Notes: generated from the sequence alone by a model not told the origin. Counted from the stretch's first letter, positions 26,796 to 37,207 are shown. The stretch: DNA of 64,000 nucleotides from Tardiphaga sp. 709 (GCF_032401055.1 NZ_CP135529.1:5020501-5084500), one strand, 5' to 3'. Translations and numbers: made by a program.

Positions 26796-26823
26796 TTGAC
26801 AATATTCCCTTATGGATTATTAT
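26796..26823 (+). promoter_or_regulatory. sigma70-like promoter of repeat RNA copy 2
   Basis: TTGACA (26796-26801), 16-base spacer, TATTAT (26818-26823). Seven bases later, at 26831, sequence identity with the copy at 59600 begins (GTCCTGCCCC). The spacer sequences of the copies differ while the boxes are kept, which argues for functional selection of the promoter. Confidence 0.7.
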
Positions 26824-26830
26824 CCTCTCT

Positions 26831-27361
26831 GTCCTGCCCCACCGAGAGGGGCGATCGCGATCGTCACGTTCGCGGGGTGGGATGCGGTGGACGCCGGAGA
26901 TGCGGCGTTACGCGGTTTGGGGGTGACGTCTGTCTTCGGGCAGGACGGATCTGCGCCAGCACTGCCACTGGCAAGGAGATGTTTGGCCTTGGGATGGACA
27001 AACCCCTGGACAGTGTGACGGACGACCAAGTCAAAACGCGTCCGGCTTACTCGCTTGAGGCTCCCTGTCCCTCCGCCCTGGGACCATCATTTTGGTGATC
27101 GGATCGTTCGCCAAGGCAAAGTGCAAGCAAGCCGAAAAAACACCGCAGGCGGAACGCTGGGCACTCGCTCGGCGCCTCCGAAAGTCCTGATGCATTACCC
27201 CCTTGCGGAAGACCGCATCGCATCAGGCCCAAGGGTGCAACGGGCACCCGGCGTTCCGCACGCCCTCTCACAAGGGGGCGGGAATGCAAGAGACGACGGC
27301 GCCCCCGCGCCGCAAACAATAGGGGTGATGACGCATGTCTGAAGGGGAGTGGATGTATGAC
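26831..27361 (+). ncRNA. 531-base repeat, candidate structured noncoding RNA (copy 2)
   Basis: Nearly identical over its whole length to the inverted copy at 59069-59600. The 5' GTCCTGCCC pairs with GGGCAGGAC at 26938-26946 to close a first domain that contains GCCCC/GGGGC, CGTCAC/GTGACG and ACGCC/GGCGT helices. Further kept stems are CCTGATGC/GCATCAGG, TGCGG-aaga-CCGCA, GGGTGC/GCACCC, GGCGT/ACGCC and GGCGC-cccc-GCGCC. Small frames in this region show no consistent reading frame between copies and no ribosome binding sites. The end of homology (GTATGAC, 27361) has no U-run. It is not flanked by target-site duplications or a transposase gene. An RNA gene family is the best reading; a non-coding mobile unit (MITE-like) is the alternative. 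Confidence 0.6.
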
Positions 27362-27410
27362 AGTTGAATCGGACGCAACGTGACGCTCCGTCGTCACCCC
27401 ACACCCCGCC

Positions 27411-27494
27411 GTCATGCCCGGCGAATGCCGGGTATCCACGCCTTGGCCGCAAGGGACATAAGACGTGGATGGCCGGGACAAGCCCGGCCATGAC
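27411..27494. repeat. palindromic intergenic repeat (CATGCCCGGC type)
   Basis: GTCATGCCCGGCGAATGCCGGG and its counterpart ending GGCCGGGACAAGCCCGGCCATGAC face each other around ACGCCTTGGCCGCAAGG; each half is itself a hairpin (CCCGGC/GCCGGG; GGCCGGG/CCCGGCC). Such units are widespread in intergenic DNA of Bradyrhizobium relatives. It lies between RNA copy 2 and the end of metH. Confidence 0.75.
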
Positions 27495-27602
27495 GTGGTG
27501 GTAGACCTGAGAGCATCGCGAAGCTCGCTTCGCGCCATCCGGCCATGACGTGTGGAGAGAGCGCAGATCATCACCAAGTGGCGCGTCTCAATCAGGACTT
27601 AT

Positions 27603-30600
27603 CTACTTCGCTCCGACCTTCTTGCCGCGATACATCAAATGCACCGCGCAGTTACATCCTGGCGGATGGGTCGCGAGTTCGTCATTGGCCGGTGCGGGTA
27701 CGGCGACCAGCGCAGGCTCGGCACCGGCACCCGGAATGTAGTTCAGCACCGGCGCCAGCCAGCGTTCCACCTCGGTGACGCTCATGTTCTTGCGCGCGGC
27801 ATATTCCTCGACCTGATCGCGCTCGATCTTGCCAACGCCGAAATAATAGCTTTCCGGATGACTGAAATAGAGCCCGGACACCGACGAGCCCGGCCACATG
27901 GCGTAGCTTTCGGTGAGCGTTACGCCCGCGGTGTTCTCGGCATCGAGCAATTTGAAGATCGTCGCCTTCTCGGTGTGATCGGGCTGCGCGGGATAGCCGG
28001 GAGCAGGGCGGATGCCCTGGTATTTTTCCAGAATCAAATCGTCGGTCGAGATATCCTCGTCCGGCGCATAGGCCCAGAATTCCTTGCGGACGCGCTCATG
28101 CATGCGCTCGGCAAATGCTTCGGCGAGACGGTCGGCCAGTGCTTTGCACAGGATCGACGAATAGTCGTCATTCGCATTCTTGAAGCGGTCGGCGATGATG
28201 TCCTCGCCGATCCCCGCTGTGACGACGAAGGCGCCGATATAGTCCGGCACGTTCGACGACTTCGGTGCGATGAAGTCGGAGAGCGCTGCGTTGAAGCGGC
28301 CCTCGCGCTTCTCGAGCTGCTGGCGCAACGTGTAGAGCGTCGCGATCTCGGTTGAGCGGGTATCATCCGCATAGAGGCGGATGTCGTCGCCCACGGCATT
28401 GGCCGGCCAGAAGCCGATGGTTGCCTTCGCCGTGAACCACTTCTCCTCAACGATCTGCTTGAGCATTTTCTGCGCATCGGCATAGAGCGACGTCGCGACT
28501 TCGCCAACGACGCTATCGGTGAGGATGCCGGGGAAGCGGCCGGACAGTTCCCAGGTCTGGAAGAACGGCGTCCAGTCGATATAGGCCGCAAGTTCTTCGA
28601 GCGAATAATCGCTGAAAGTCCGGATGCCCAGGAAGGTCGGCTTGCGCACCGTCTTGCTGAAGTCCGCGACATGCGCATTGGCGCGCGCTGCGATGAGCGA
28701 GAGGCGCTTCTTGTCCTGCTGGGCGCGGAAATGTGCCGCCGAGATCTTCGCGTAATCGGCCCGCACCTCGGCCGCATAGGCGACGCTCTTCTCAGGCGAC
28801 AGCAGTGACGAAGCAACACCGACGGCGCGGCTGGCATCGTTGACATGCACCACAGCGCCGGCGCGGTAGTTCGGATCGATCTTCACCGCCGTATGGACAC
28901 GGCTGGTCGTCGCGCCGCCGATCAGCAGCGGCATCTTCAGACCCTGCCGTTCCATCTCGCCGGCCAAAAATGTCATCTCGTCCAATGACGGCGTGATCAG
29001 GCCCGAAAGTCCGATGATGTCGGCGCCTTCGGCCTTGGCGGTGTCGATGATCTTCGATGCAGGCACCATGACGCCGAGATCGATGACCTCGAAATTGTTG
29101 CACTGGAGCACAATGCCGACAATGTTCTTGCCGATGTCATGGACGTCGCCCTTCACCGTCGCGAGCACGATCTTGCCGGCATTCTTGCGGCCATCGCCGG
29201 TGATCCCTGCGGCGAGATTGTCGGCCTTCTCCTGCTCCATGAACGGCATCAGGTAAGCCACCGCCTGCTTCATCACGCGGGCCGACTTCACCACCTGCGG
29301 CAGGAACATCTTGCCGTCGCCGAAGAGATCGCCGACGATGTTCATGCCGGCCATCAGCGGGCCTTCGATGACATGCAGCGGGCGCGCGACGGTCAGGCGC
29401 GCGGCTTCGGTGTCTTCGTCGATATATTGGGTAATGCCGTGCACCAGCGCGTGGCTCAACCGCTTCTCCACCGGCCATTCGCGCCAGGTGAGATCCTGTT
29501 CCTTCGCCTGCTTGGTCTGGCCGCGGAATTTCTCGGCCAGTTCGAGCAGCCGTTCGGAGGCGCCGGGATCGCGGTTGAGGATGACGTCTTCGCAGACCTG
29601 GCGCAGCTCGGGATCGATGTCGTCATAGACGATCATCTGGCCGGCATTGACGATGCCCATGTCCATGCCCGCCTTGATGGCGTGATACAGGAACACCGAA
29701 TGCATCGCTTCGCGCACCGGCTCGTTGCCGCGGAACGAGAAGGACAAGTTGGAGACGCCGCCGGAAATATGCGCATGCGGCAGGTTCTGGCGGATCCAGC
29801 GTGTCGCCTCGATGAAGTCGACGCCGTAATTGTTGTGCTCTTCGAGGCCGGTCGCGATGGCGAAAATGTTCGGATCGAAGATGATGTCTTCCGGCGGGAA
29901 GTTCAGCTCACCCACCAGAATGTCGTAAGCGCGTTTGCAGATCTCGGTCTTGCGCGCGAACGTGTCGGCCTGGCCGACTTCGTCGAAGGCCATGACGACC
30001 ACGGCGGCGCCATGGCGCTGCGCGATCTTGGCTTCGTGGATGAATTTCTCCACGCCTTCCTTCATCGAGATCGAATTGACGATCGGCTTGCCCTGAACGC
30101 ATTTCAGGCCGGCTTCGATGACATTGAATTTCGACGAGTCGACCATCACCGGCACGCGGGCGATGTCCGGCTCGGACGCGACGAGATGGAGGAATTCGAC
30201 CATCGCCGCTTCGGAATCCAGCAGGCCTTCGTCCATATTGACGTCGATGACCTGTGCGCCGTTCTCGACCTGGTCGCGCGCCACTTGCAGCGCGGCGGTG
30301 TAGTCGCCGGCGGTGATCAGCTTGCGGAATTTAGCCGAGCCGGTGACGTTGGTGCGCTCGCCGACATTCACGAAGGGAATCGCCGAGGTCAGTTCGAACG
30401 GCTCGAGACCTGACAGGCGCAGGAGCGGTGCGATCTCCGGTACAACGCGCGGCTTGTGCGGCGCGACGGCCTTGGCGATGGCCGCGATATGGTCCGGCGT
30501 GGTGCCGCAGCAGCCGCCGACCACATTGACGAGGCCGCTGGCGGCGAACTCGCCGATCAGCCCGGCCATGAATTCAGGGCTTTCGTCATACTGGCCGAAT

Positions 30601-31448
30601 TCGTTGGGCAGGCCGGCATTCGGATAGGCGCAGACCAGCGTGTCGGCGACGCGGCCGATGTCGGCGATATGCGCGCGCAGGTCTTCGGCGCCGAGGGCGC
30701 AGTTGAAGCCGATGGTCGCGGGCCTGGCGTGCTTCACCGAGTTCCAGAACGCTTCGGGCATCTGGCCCGACAGCAGGCGTCCGGATTTGTCAGTGATGGT
30801 GCCGGAGATCATCACCGGCACGTCGATGCCGCGCGCTTCGCAGATTTCGGCGATGGCATAGAGCGCGGCCTTGGCGTTCAGCGTGTCGAAGATGGTCTCG
30901 ACCAGCAAAAGGTCAGCGCCACCGTCGAGCAAACCGTTGATCTGCTCGCTATAGGCGATCCGCAGATCGTCGAAGGTCACCGCGCGATAGCCGGGATTGG
31001 CGACGTCAGGCGAGATCGAGGCGGTGCGGTTGGTCGGGCCGATGGCGCCGGCGACGAAGCGTGGCTTGCCGTCCTCGGCAGCGACGGTAATGGCAGCGTT
31101 CTTGGCGAGCCGCGCGCCTTCGCGGCTCATCTCATAGGCGATGTCCTGCAGGTCGTAATCGGCCTGCGCGATCGAGGTCGAGGAGAAGGTGTTGGTGGCG
31201 ACGATGTCGGCACCGGCGCGCAGATATTGCGCGTGGATGTCCTCGATGGCGTCGGCCTGCGTCAGGATCAACAGGTCGTTGTTGCCGCGGAGGTCGCGGT
31301 GGAAATTCTTGTAGCGCTCACCGCGGAATGCGGCCTCGTCGAATTGCAGACCCTGGATCATGGTGCCCATAGCACCGTCGAGCACGAGAATGCGCTCGGC
31401 AGCGGCGGCAAGCAGTTCGGTACGCTTCGGCGAAACGGGTACGGTCAT
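27603..31448 (-). CDS. metH: cobalamin-dependent methionine synthase
   Basis: A 1281-residue enzyme transferring a methyl group from 5-methyltetrahydrofolate to homocysteine through B12. Domains in order: homocysteine-binding barrel (residues about 10-340, with zinc ligands in GFNCALG and VVGGCCGTT), pterin-binding barrel (from [12 protein letters not shown] to about 650), the helical cap and B12-binding domain (DVHDIGKN, His near residue 770 as the lower cobalt ligand), and the SAM-dependent reactivation domain (from about 900, with [12 protein letters not shown] near 1170). All domains are complete. It follows metF on the same strand after 4 bases, so methyl donor synthesis and use are co-expressed. 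Confidence 0.97.
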   Translation of the reverse strand: MTVPVSPKRTELLAAAAERILVLDGAMGTMIQGLQFDEAAFRGERYKNFHRDLRGNNDLLILTQADAIEDIHAQYLRAGADIVATNTFSSTSIAQADYDLQDIAYEMSREGARLAKNAAITVAAEDGKPRFVAGAIGPTNRTASISPDVANPGYRAVTFDDLRIAYSEQINGLLDGGADLLLVETIFDTLNAKAALYAIAEICEARGIDVPVMISGTITDKSGRLLSGQMPEAFWNSVKHARPATIGFNCALGAEDLRAHIADIGRVADTLVCAYPNAGLPNEFGQYDESPEFMAGLIGEFAASGLVNVVGGCCGTTPDHIAAIAKAVAPHKPRVVPEIAPLLRLSGLEPFELTSAIPFVNVGERTNVTGSAKFRKLITAGDYTAALQVARDQVENGAQVIDVNMDEGLLDSEAAMVEFLHLVASEPDIARVPVMVDSSKFNVIEAGLKCVQGKPIVNSISMKEGVEKFIHEAKIAQRHGAAVVVMAFDEVGQADTFARKTEICKRAYDILVGELNFPPEDIIFDPNIFAIATGLEEHNNYGVDFIEATRWIRQNLPHAHISGGVSNLSFSFRGNEPVREAMHSVFLYHAIKAGMDMGIVNAGQMIVYDDIDPELRQVCEDVILNRDPGASERLLELAEKFRGQTKQAKEQDLTWREWPVEKRLSHALVHGITQYIDEDTEAARLTVARPLHVIEGPLMAGMNIVGDLFGDGKMFLPQVVKSARVMKQAVAYLMPFMEQEKADNLAAGITGDGRKNAGKIVLATVKGDVHDIGKNIVGIVLQCNNFEVIDLGVMVPASKIIDTAKAEGADIIGLSGLITPSLDEMTFLAGEMERQGLKMPLLIGGATTSRVHTAVKIDPNYRAGAVVHVNDASRAVGVASSLLSPEKSVAYAAEVRADYAKISAAHFRAQQDKKRLSLIAARANAHVADFSKTVRKPTFLGIRTFSDYSLEELAAYIDWTPFFQTWELSGRFPGILTDSVVGEVATSLYADAQKMLKQIVEEKWFTAKATIGFWPANAVGDDIRLYADDTRSTEIATLYTLRQQLEKREGRFNAALSDFIAPKSSNVPDYIGAFVVTAGIGEDIIADRFKNANDDYSSILCKALADRLAEAFAERMHERVRKEFWAYAPDEDISTDDLILEKYQGIRPAPGYPAQPDHTEKATIFKLLDAENTAGVTLTESYAMWPGSSVSGLYFSHPESYYFGVGKIERDQVEEYAARKNMSVTEVERWLAPVLNYIPGAGAEPALVAVPAPANDELATHPPGCNCAVHLMYRGKKVGAK

Positions 31449-31452
31449 GAGA

Positions 31453-32352
31453 TCAGGCAGCTTTCTGCGCGCCGTTCGGCCGGAAGCCCAACAGGTGACT
31501 AATGGCGAAAACGAGATCGGCGCGGTTCATCGTGTAGAAATGGAAATCGGAGACGCCCTGCTTGGCGAGTTTCTGCACCTGGCCAGCGGCGACGGTGGTA
31601 GCCACCAGCTTGCGGGTCTCGGCATCGTGATCGAGGCCGTCGAATTTGGCGGCGAGCCAGTCGGGCACTGTGGTGCCGGCGCGGGTGACGAAGGCTCTCG
31701 CCTGCTTGAAATTATGCATCGGCATGATGCCGGGCAGCACCGGGATATCGATGCCGCGGGAGCGGACCTTGTCGAGGTAGCGGAAGTAGAGATCGTTATC
31801 GAAGAACACCTGGGTGATGGCGCGGGTCGCGCCGGCATCGACTTTGGCCTGCAGCGTATCGATGTCCGCATCGAAGTCGGTGCTCTCCGGATGCTTCTCC
31901 GGATAGGCGGAGACGGTGACGTCGATATCGGGATAACGGTTACGAATACTGGCGACCAGGTCGGCGGAGGTCTTGTAACCGTCGGGGTGCGGTATATATT
32001 CCGTGCCGATGCCCGTGGTCGGATCGCCGCGCAGGGCCACGATGTGGCGAACGCCGGCCTCATGATAGCGGGTCACGACATCGTCGATTTCGCTTTTCGG
32101 CGCGCCGACGCAGGTCAGATGCGCCGCCGGGGTGAGGGCGGTCTCCTTGAGCAGACGGACGATGGTGGCGTGGGTGCGCTCGCGCGTCGACCCACCAGCG
32201 CCATAGGTCACCGACACGAAGGACGGGTTCAGCGGCGCCAGGCGCTCAATGGTGTCCCATAGGGTGCGGTCCATCTCCTCGGTCTTCGGCGGGAAGAACT
32301 CGAAGGAGATATTGGGAAGCTTGGTGGGGGTGGCCGGGTTGATCTCGGTCAT
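31453..32352 (-). CDS. metF: 5,10-methylenetetrahydrofolate reductase
   Basis: A 299-residue flavoprotein reducing 5,10-methylene-THF to 5-methyl-THF, the methyl donor used by Met[13 protein letters not shown] near the N-terminus carries the catalytic Glu, [14 protein letters not shown] the following helix, [11 protein letters not shown] and LRGDPTTG the folate and FAD sites, and [13 protein letters not shown] the C-terminal substrate region. ATG 32352 fits family length; the longer frame to 32451 adds residues unlike the family and lacks a ribosome binding site, whereas GGTGGAG precedes 32352. First gene of the metF-metH operon. Confidence 0.95.
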   Translation of the reverse strand: MTEINPATPTKLPNISFEFFPPKTEEMDRTLWDTIERLAPLNPSFVSVTYGAGGSTRERTHATIVRLLKETALTPAAHLTCVGAPKSEIDDVVTRYHEAGVRHIVALRGDPTTGIGTEYIPHPDGYKTSADLVASIRNRYPDIDVTVSAYPEKHPESTDFDADIDTLQAKVDAGATRAITQVFFDNDLYFRYLDKVRSRGIDIPVLPGIMPMHNFKQARAFVTRAGTTVPDWLAAKFDGLDHDAETRKLVATTVAAGQVQKLAKQGVSDFHFYTMNRADLVFAISHLLGFRPNGAQKAA

Positions 32353-32773
32353 CGCGTCGAACTCCACCGCATGATTAGCGGTACCGGTTGTCTCTAGCGC
32401 CAAGCCCGGGGACTTTGGCCGCACTGCACAAAGATAGTTTAGGTTCGGCATTCAGATAGCCCATCCTGAGCCGTTTTGGGGTGGGAATTGGCCCAACATC
32501 GGTTTTCAAACCCAGATAATCTCAAAGTTTTCTCGATGTGTGGGCAGAGGGGACTCGCCGTCGTGTTCGTCCAAATACGTGCATATTTTGCTTATTTTAG
32601 CTCCAGATGGTTGCTTAGAGGATGTTTTCTAAATGTGGGCAGGTAGTATCGGGATGAAATTATGGCTTAGTATGTCCCACGGTTTGCGCCCTCTTTTGCC
32701 GCTAGCTTGAGGGGAGGGGTGTGTCGCCCAAAACGCTCTTTGCCCTCTCCAGCGCAGGCACTAGCTTGGCGCC
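32353..32773. other. 421-base divergent intergenic region upstream of metF
   Basis: The stretch 32510-32700 is richer in A and T than its surroundings (for example ATTTTGCTTATTTTAG) and carries no convincing open frame. It must contain the metF promoter and that of the luciferase-like gene. I looked for SAM- or SAH-type riboswitch cores and for a regulator gene and saw neither; a structure search would be needed to exclude one. Confidence 0.4.
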
Positions 32774-33790
32774 ATGATCCCATTGTCCATTCTCGACCTC
32801 TCGGTCGTCACGTCAGGCACGCCGCCCGCGGGTGCGCTCCGTAACAGCATCGATCTGGCCGAACATGCCGATCGCCTCGGCTATGTCCGCTACTGGCTGG
32901 CCGAGCACCACAACCTCGCTTCGGTGGCGAGCCCCGCGCCGGAGATCATGATCGGGCAGATCGCCGCGGTAACGCAGCATATCCGCGTCGGCTCCGGCGG
33001 CGTGATGCTGCCGAACCATGCGCCGCTGATGGTGGCCGAGCGCTTCAAGATGCTGGAGGCGCTGTTTCCCGGCCGGATCGATCTCGGTCTCGGCCGTGCG
33101 CCGGGCACCGATGGTGCGACAGCCTATGCGCTGCGCAATCGTCTCGCCGGACGCGAAGGCGATGACTTTCTGGAACGGCTGAGCGAGCTGGTGCTCTGGG
33201 AGACGCGGCAATTCCCGGAAGGTCATCCCTATAACAACGTCGTGGCGATGCCGAATGACGTGCCGCTGCCGCCGCTCTGGCTGCTCGGCTCCAGCGACTA
33301 CAGTTCGGATCTCGCGGCGCAGGTCGGCATGGGCTTCGCTTTTGCGCATCATTTCGCATCCCATGATGCGGCCGACGCGATGGTGCATTATCGTGCGCGC
33401 TTCAAGTCCTCCGGCTGGCGGCAGGCGCCGCATGCGATTCTCGCCGTCGCAGTGATTTGTGCGGAGACGGATGCCGAGGCCGAGCGTCTCGCCTCGTCAG
33501 CCGATCTCAATCGCCTGCGCCGCGACCGCGGCGAATATGCGCCGCTGCCGAGTATCGAAGAGGCGCTGGCCTATCCTTATAGCGACAGCGAAAAAATGAA
33601 GATCGCGCGCAATCGCTCACGGTTGTTCGTCGGCAGTCCATCGACAATCATGGAAAAGCTGCAGCCGCTGATCAGCGAATGCCAGGCCGATGAGTTGATG
33701 GTGATCACCGCGATGTATGATCATGAGGCGCGGAAGCGGTCCTATGATCTGTTGGCGGATGTATTTCAATTGCAGAGAGCAGCAGCCTAG
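32774..33790 (+). CDS. LLM-class (luciferase-like) flavin-dependent monooxygenase
   Basis: A 338-residue single-chain member of the bacterial luciferase-like family in the MsnO8/YhbW branch. LDLSVVTSGTPPAGAL, LAEHHN, GSGGVMLPNHAPLMVAERFKML and RIDLGLGRAPGTDG are the typical conserved blocks, in order over residues 6-115; LLGSSDYS and FAHHFA follow. These enzymes use reduced flavin and oxygen on unknown substrates; many are of unknown physiological role. GCGCC precedes the ATG; the ribosome binding site is weak. Likely followed in the same direction by the VOC and YciI genes. Confidence 0.85.
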   Translation: MIPLSILDLSVVTSGTPPAGALRNSIDLAEHADRLGYVRYWLAEHHNLASVASPAPEIMIGQIAAVTQHIRVGSGGVMLPNHAPLMVAERFKMLEALFPGRIDLGLGRAPGTDGATAYALRNRLAGREGDDFLERLSELVLWETRQFPEGHPYNNVVAMPNDVPLPPLWLLGSSDYSSDLAAQVGMGFAFAHHFASHDAADAMVHYRARFKSSGWRQAPHAILAVAVICAETDAEAERLASSADLNRLRRDRGEYAPLPSIEEALAYPYSDSEKMKIARNRSRLFVGSPSTIMEKLQPLISECQADELMVITAMYDHEARKRSYDLLADVFQLQRAAA

Positions 33791-33832
33791 GCGCAGCGAG
33801 GTCAGCGAGCGCCGCGACAATAGGAGGGGATG

Positions 33833-34276
33833 ATGGCACCTCTGGTGACGCCGCGTGGCCTTGGCGAAGTCGTTTTGCGTGTCAGCGATATGCCGCGCGC
33901 GATCAGTTTCTATCGAGATGTTCTAGGCCTTAGTCTGCTGCGCGCCTTCGACGATCGGATTGTATTTCTCAAAGTGGAGGGTGGCTTTGAAGGCCATCAC
34001 CGCATCATTGGTCTTTTCCGGGCTGATCAGCCGTCCAATCGTGATGACACGGAGTGGCTCGCTCCCGATTTGCGGGCGCCCACTCTGCATCACTTTGCGC
34101 TGGAGATTGCGTTATCGGACTATCAGCCGGCTCTCGATGCCCTGACGAAAGCGGGTCTCAAGCCGAACACCTACGAACACCGATGGATCGGCTGGCGCTC
34201 CATTTATGTCACGGATCCGGACGGCAATATCGTCGAGCTGGTTGCGGTGGATGCGTCGATCTGCAAGGCGTCGTAA
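33833..34276 (+). CDS. VOC family (glyoxalase/dioxygenase fold) protein
   Basis: A 147-residue vicinal-oxygen-chelate protein with two beta-alpha-beta-beta-beta modules. LGEVVLRVSDMPRAISFYRDVLGL is the usual first module, LHHFALEI and the C-terminal YVTDPDGNIVELV (with Glu as metal ligand) the second. It could be a ring-cleavage dioxygenase, glyoxalase or resistance protein relative; metal-ligand His and Glu are present but the substrate cannot be inferred. ATG 33833 is preferred to 33830 because TAGGAGGGG is then 5 bases away. Confidence 0.85.
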   Translation: MAPLVTPRGLGEVVLRVSDMPRAISFYRDVLGLSLLRAFDDRIVFLKVEGGFEGHHRIIGLFRADQPSNRDDTEWLAPDLRAPTLHHFALEIALSDYQPALDALTKAGLKPNTYEHRWIGWRSIYVTDPDGNIVELVAVDASICKAS

Positions 34277-34353
34277 GGTTTCGAGAGGAATGTCGGAATC
34301 GGGACTGCGGAAACGTCCTTGAGGCGGCGCCACCAAGAAACAGAGGATAACCC

Positions 34354-34764
34354 ATGCTCTATGCAATCCTGGCCTATCACGTCGAAGACGTTGTCGTGTC
34401 CTGGACGGCCGATCAGGACACTGCCGTGATGGCTGGTCTTCACGAGATTCACGAGAAACTGACAGCCGATGGCCAGATGGGTCCGGCTGCGCGGCTCGGC
34501 GGCACCAAGGGTGCATTCACCCTGCGCGGACCCGGTGCAGGCGTCGTCATCGACGGGCCCTTTGCGGAGACCAAGGAGCAGTTGCTCGGCTTCTATGTGG
34601 TCGATCGCGCCACCCGCGAGGACGCAATCGCGACCGCGCGCGATCTGCGCCGCGTCAATCCGACTGCGGTCTATGAGATCCGGCCGGTTCAGTTATTCCT
34701 GCCGGGATCGCCGATGGCGGCGACGCATGCGCTGACCGATCATGTCAGGCCGGCGTCGCCCTGA
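34354..34764 (+). CDS. YciI/DGPF family protein
   Basis: A 136-residue ferredoxin-like-fold protein of the YCII-related group. FAETKEQLLGFYVVD and DGPFAE (around residues 65-85) are the defining motif; ILAYHVEDVVVSW is the first strand. Relatives occur alone or fused to ECF sigma factors, and their role is unclear. AACAGAGGATAA upstream contains a usable AGAGG. It converges on pheA with only 6 bases between stops, without a visible terminator. Confidence 0.85.
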   Translation: MLYAILAYHVEDVVVSWTADQDTAVMAGLHEIHEKLTADGQMGPAARLGGTKGAFTLRGPGAGVVIDGPFAETKEQLLGFYVVDRATREDAIATARDLRRVNPTAVYEIRPVQLFLPGSPMAATHALTDHVRPASP

Positions 34765-34770
34765 AATTGC

Positions 34771-35643
34771 TTACGACGTCGGCTCGCCGAAAGTCGCGCG
34801 GAACGGATGCGCCGGATAGACGCCGACGATCCTGAATTCGCGTGAGAAGAACTTCAATTCTTCAAGCGCGAAAGCGAGGCTGCGGTCATCCGGATGACCG
34901 TCGACATCGGCATAGAACTGCGTGGCGAAGAATTCACCGTCGACCATGTAGCTTTCCAGCTTGGTCATGTTGACGCCGTTGGTGGCAAAACCGCCAAGCG
35001 CCTTGTAGAGCGCAGCGGGCAGGTTGCGGACGCGGAATACAAAAGACGTGACGAGCGGTTCGGAGCCCTGCGGCGCCCATTTGGCGTCTTTGGAGAGGAT
35101 GACGAAACGCGTGGTGTTGTGATCCTCGTCCTCGACGTCCTCCGCGAGAATTTCGAGCCCGTAGATATCTGCCGCGAGCCGCGAGGCCAGCGAGGCGCAG
35201 CTCTTGTCGCCGCGTTCGGCAATCGCGCGGGCCGAGCCCGCAGTGTCAGCCGCGACAATGGCCTTGATGCCGAGCTTGCGAATGATGCGGCGGCACTGGC
35301 CGAGCGCGTGGACATGGCTTTCCACCGTCTTGATGTCGGTGAGCTTCGCGCCGGGCAGCGCCATCATCTGGTGGTGAATGGGCAGAAACCACTCACCGAC
35401 GATATGCAGGCCTGACTGCGGCAGCAAATGATGGATGTCGGCGACGCGGCCGGCGATCGAGTTCTCGATCGGGATCATGCCTAGATCGGCCTCGCCCGAG
35501 GTGATCGCGGCCAGCGCATCCTCGAAGGTGGCGCAGGGCAGCGGCTCGGCATTCGGAAATGCCTCGACGATGGCGATATGGGAATTGGCGCCGGGCTCGC
35601 CCTGGAATGCGATCTTCATGATCTGATTTTTGGGAATGGTCAT
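34771..35643 (-). CDS. pheA: prephenate dehydratase
   Basis: A 290-residue monofunctional enzyme converting prephenate to phenylpyruvate for phenylalanine synthesis. KIAFQGEPGANSH near the start, IPIENSIAGRV and AGSARAIAE belong to the catalytic domain (residues 9-190), with the TRF motif (NTTRFVIL); residues about 200-280 are an ACT domain (VTSFVFRVRNLPAALYKAL and YADVDGH), which gives feedback inhibition by phenylalanine. There is no chorismate mutase part. ATG 35619 is an alternative start. It is 21 bases downstream of kdsB on the same strand. Confidence 0.95.
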   Translation of the reverse strand: MTIPKNQIMKIAFQGEPGANSHIAIVEAFPNAEPLPCATFEDALAAITSGEADLGMIPIENSIAGRVADIHHLLPQSGLHIVGEWFLPIHHQMMALPGAKLTDIKTVESHVHALGQCRRIIRKLGIKAIVAADTAGSARAIAERGDKSCASLASRLAADIYGLEILAEDVEDEDHNTTRFVILSKDAKWAPQGSEPLVTSFVFRVRNLPAALYKALGGFATNGVNMTKLESYMVDGEFFATQFYADVDGHPDDRSLAFALEELKFFSREFRIVGVYPAHPFRATFGEPTS

Positions 35644-35664
35644 GGCGGGCCTTGTATCAGTCGC

Positions 35665-36405
35665 TCAGGTTTTTGCCAGCAGGCGGCGGGCAGTTTCGAG
35701 ATCCGCGGGGGTATCGACGCCGAGCGGGACGCTATCGACAATGGCGGCGTCGATCCGCATGCCGGCTTCGAGTGCGCGCAGCTGTTCGAGCTTTTCGCGG
35801 ACCTCCAGCGTGGAGGGGGCGAGCTTGACGAAGGCCTCGAGCGCGCCACGCCGATAGGCGTAGAGCCCGATATGATGGTAGCGGGGCCCGTCGCCATAGG
35901 GCGCCGTGGCGCGGGTGAAATACAGTGCGCGCAGCCGGTCGGGACCGGCCCGCGATCCGATCAGCTTCACCACGCTCGGATTGGTATGTTCGTCATCCTT
36001 GTGGATCTCGGTCGCCAGGGTCGCGATGTCGACCGCGGGGTCGTCGAGCAGCCGCACTGCGGCGCTTATGTCGCCGGGCGGAATAGTGGGCAGGTCGCCC
36101 TGGACATTGACGATGGTCTGGATGTGTCCAGCCGGATCGAGCTTGCACAGGGCCTCAAAGATCCGGTCGGAGCCCGATGGATGGTCCGGGGAGGTCATGA
36201 CCGCCTCGAAACCGTGGGCTGCCACGGCGCTGGCGATGTCGGCCGTATCGGTGGCGATGGCCACACGGCCCAGACCGGCCTCTTTGGCGCGTCGCGCCAC
36301 ATGCACGATCATCGGCAGCCCGCCAATATCGAGCAGCGGCTTGCCGGGCAGGCGGGTGGCCGCCATCCGGGCGGGAATGAGCACCAGGGTGCGTCTGTCT
36401 GTCAT
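35665..36405 (-). CDS. kdsB: 3-deoxy-manno-octulosonate cytidylyltransferase
   Basis: A 246-residue enzyme that activates Kdo with CTP for lipopolysaccharide core synthesis. [18 protein letters not shown] is the N-terminal nucleotide-binding motif, ATDTADIA and [10 protein letters not shown] follow, and [14 protein letters not shown] carries the metal-binding Asp. ATG 36405 was chosen as it matches the family start; the frame continues to 36462 without a counterpart. Presence of kdsB confirms a Gram-negative host with Kdo-containing LPS. Confidence 0.95.
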   Translation of the reverse strand: MTDRRTLVLIPARMAATRLPGKPLLDIGGLPMIVHVARRAKEAGLGRVAIATDTADIASAVAAHGFEAVMTSPDHPSGSDRIFEALCKLDPAGHIQTIVNVQGDLPTIPPGDISAAVRLLDDPAVDIATLATEIHKDDEHTNPSVVKLIGSRAGPDRLRALYFTRATAPYGDGPRYHHIGLYAYRRGALEAFVKLAPSTLEVREKLEQLRALEAGMRIDAAIVDSVPLGVDTPADLETARRLLAKT

Positions 36406-36613
36406 GGCAAAATCGGCTTGGATTCCAGTGATCTTCCCCCCGAAAAGTATGATGCACATCAAAGGGCGCGGCGTTTATACGGGTTGCCAGAGGATGGGCA
36501 AACCGTTATCTCAAAACGGCAGGCCCGAGGGCCGCAGGAACGTGATTCCTGAGTGTGTCGAGGCCGTTGGAGCGGCCTTCCAATGACCTAAAACGGCGTG
36601 GGGCTTTTCGACT

Positions 36614-37162
36614 ATGGACTCCTTCGAACTCAACAAGATTATGGGCGCCATTCTCGGCACCTGCCTGGTCCTGATGGTGACGAATTTCACCGCCCAGGCC
36701 GTGTTTTCGCCGAAGCATATGGAAAAGCCCGGCTTTGATATCGCCGTGAAGGAAGAGGCTGCCGGCGGTGCCAAGGCCGCTGCCGCGCCGTCCGAACCGA
36801 TCGAGAAGCTGCTGCAGACCGCTTCGGTCGAGAAGGGCTCAACCGCAGCCAAGAAGTGCGCCGCCTGCCATACGTTCGAAAAGGGTGGCCCGAACCGCGT
36901 TGGCCCGAACCTGTTCGGCGTCGTCAATGAGAAGGTGGGCGAAGGCAAGGCCGGGTTCAACTTCTCGGCGGGCATGAAGGCCAAGGGCGGCACCTGGACC
37001 TTCGAGGAGCTGAACAAGTTCATCGCCAATCCGAAGGGCACCGTACCAGGCACGGCCATGGGCTTCGCCGGCATTCAAAAGGATAGCGAGCGCGCCGACG
37101 TGATCGCCTATCTGGCAACTCTCGCCGATAAGCCGGTGCCGCTGCCCACTGCAGCGAAATGA
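36614..37162 (+). CDS. cycM: membrane-anchored class I cytochrome c (CycM-like)
   Basis: A 182-residue protein. One N-terminal transmembrane helix (residues about 10-30, GAILGTCLVLMVTNF) acts as an uncleaved anchor, followed by an Ala/Lys-rich linker and a c-type cytochrome domain. The haem site is CAACH at 82-86; the Met ligand lies in GTAMGF. Size, anchor and position match CycM of Bradyrhizobium japonicum, which carries electrons from the bc1 complex to the aa3 terminal oxidase. It is divergent from kdsB and ends in a good terminator. Confidence 0.9.
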   Translation: MDSFELNKIMGAILGTCLVLMVTNFTAQAVFSPKHMEKPGFDIAVKEEAAGGAKAAAAPSEPIEKLLQTASVEKGSTAAKKCAACHTFEKGGPNRVGPNLFGVVNEKVGEGKAGFNFSAGMKAKGGTWTFEELNKFIANPKGTVPGTAMGFAGIQKDSERADVIAYLATLADKPVPLPTAAK

Positions 37163-37207
37163 GGACGGTGTCGTAACGCTGTTCCTTGGTAATTTATCAT
37201 CGATTAA

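Noticed and set aside
26812-27342. Small frames within repeat copy 2 (68-95 codons)
   Set aside because: Frames are not the same between the two repeat copies, lack ribosome binding sites and cut through predicted stems; better explained as RNA.
26831-27361. Insertion sequence or MITE as explanation for the 531-base repeat
   Set aside because: No terminal inverted repeats, target-site duplication or transposase fragment was seen and the copies carry promoter boxes; not fully excluded, so kept as an alternative in the feature text.
29139-30413. 424-codon plus-strand frame inside metH
   Set aside because: Shadow frame of a clearly complete metH gene.
32353-32773. SAM/SAH or cobalamin riboswitch before metF-metH
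   Set aside because: No recognisable core motif was found by eye; only a structure search could exclude a variant.
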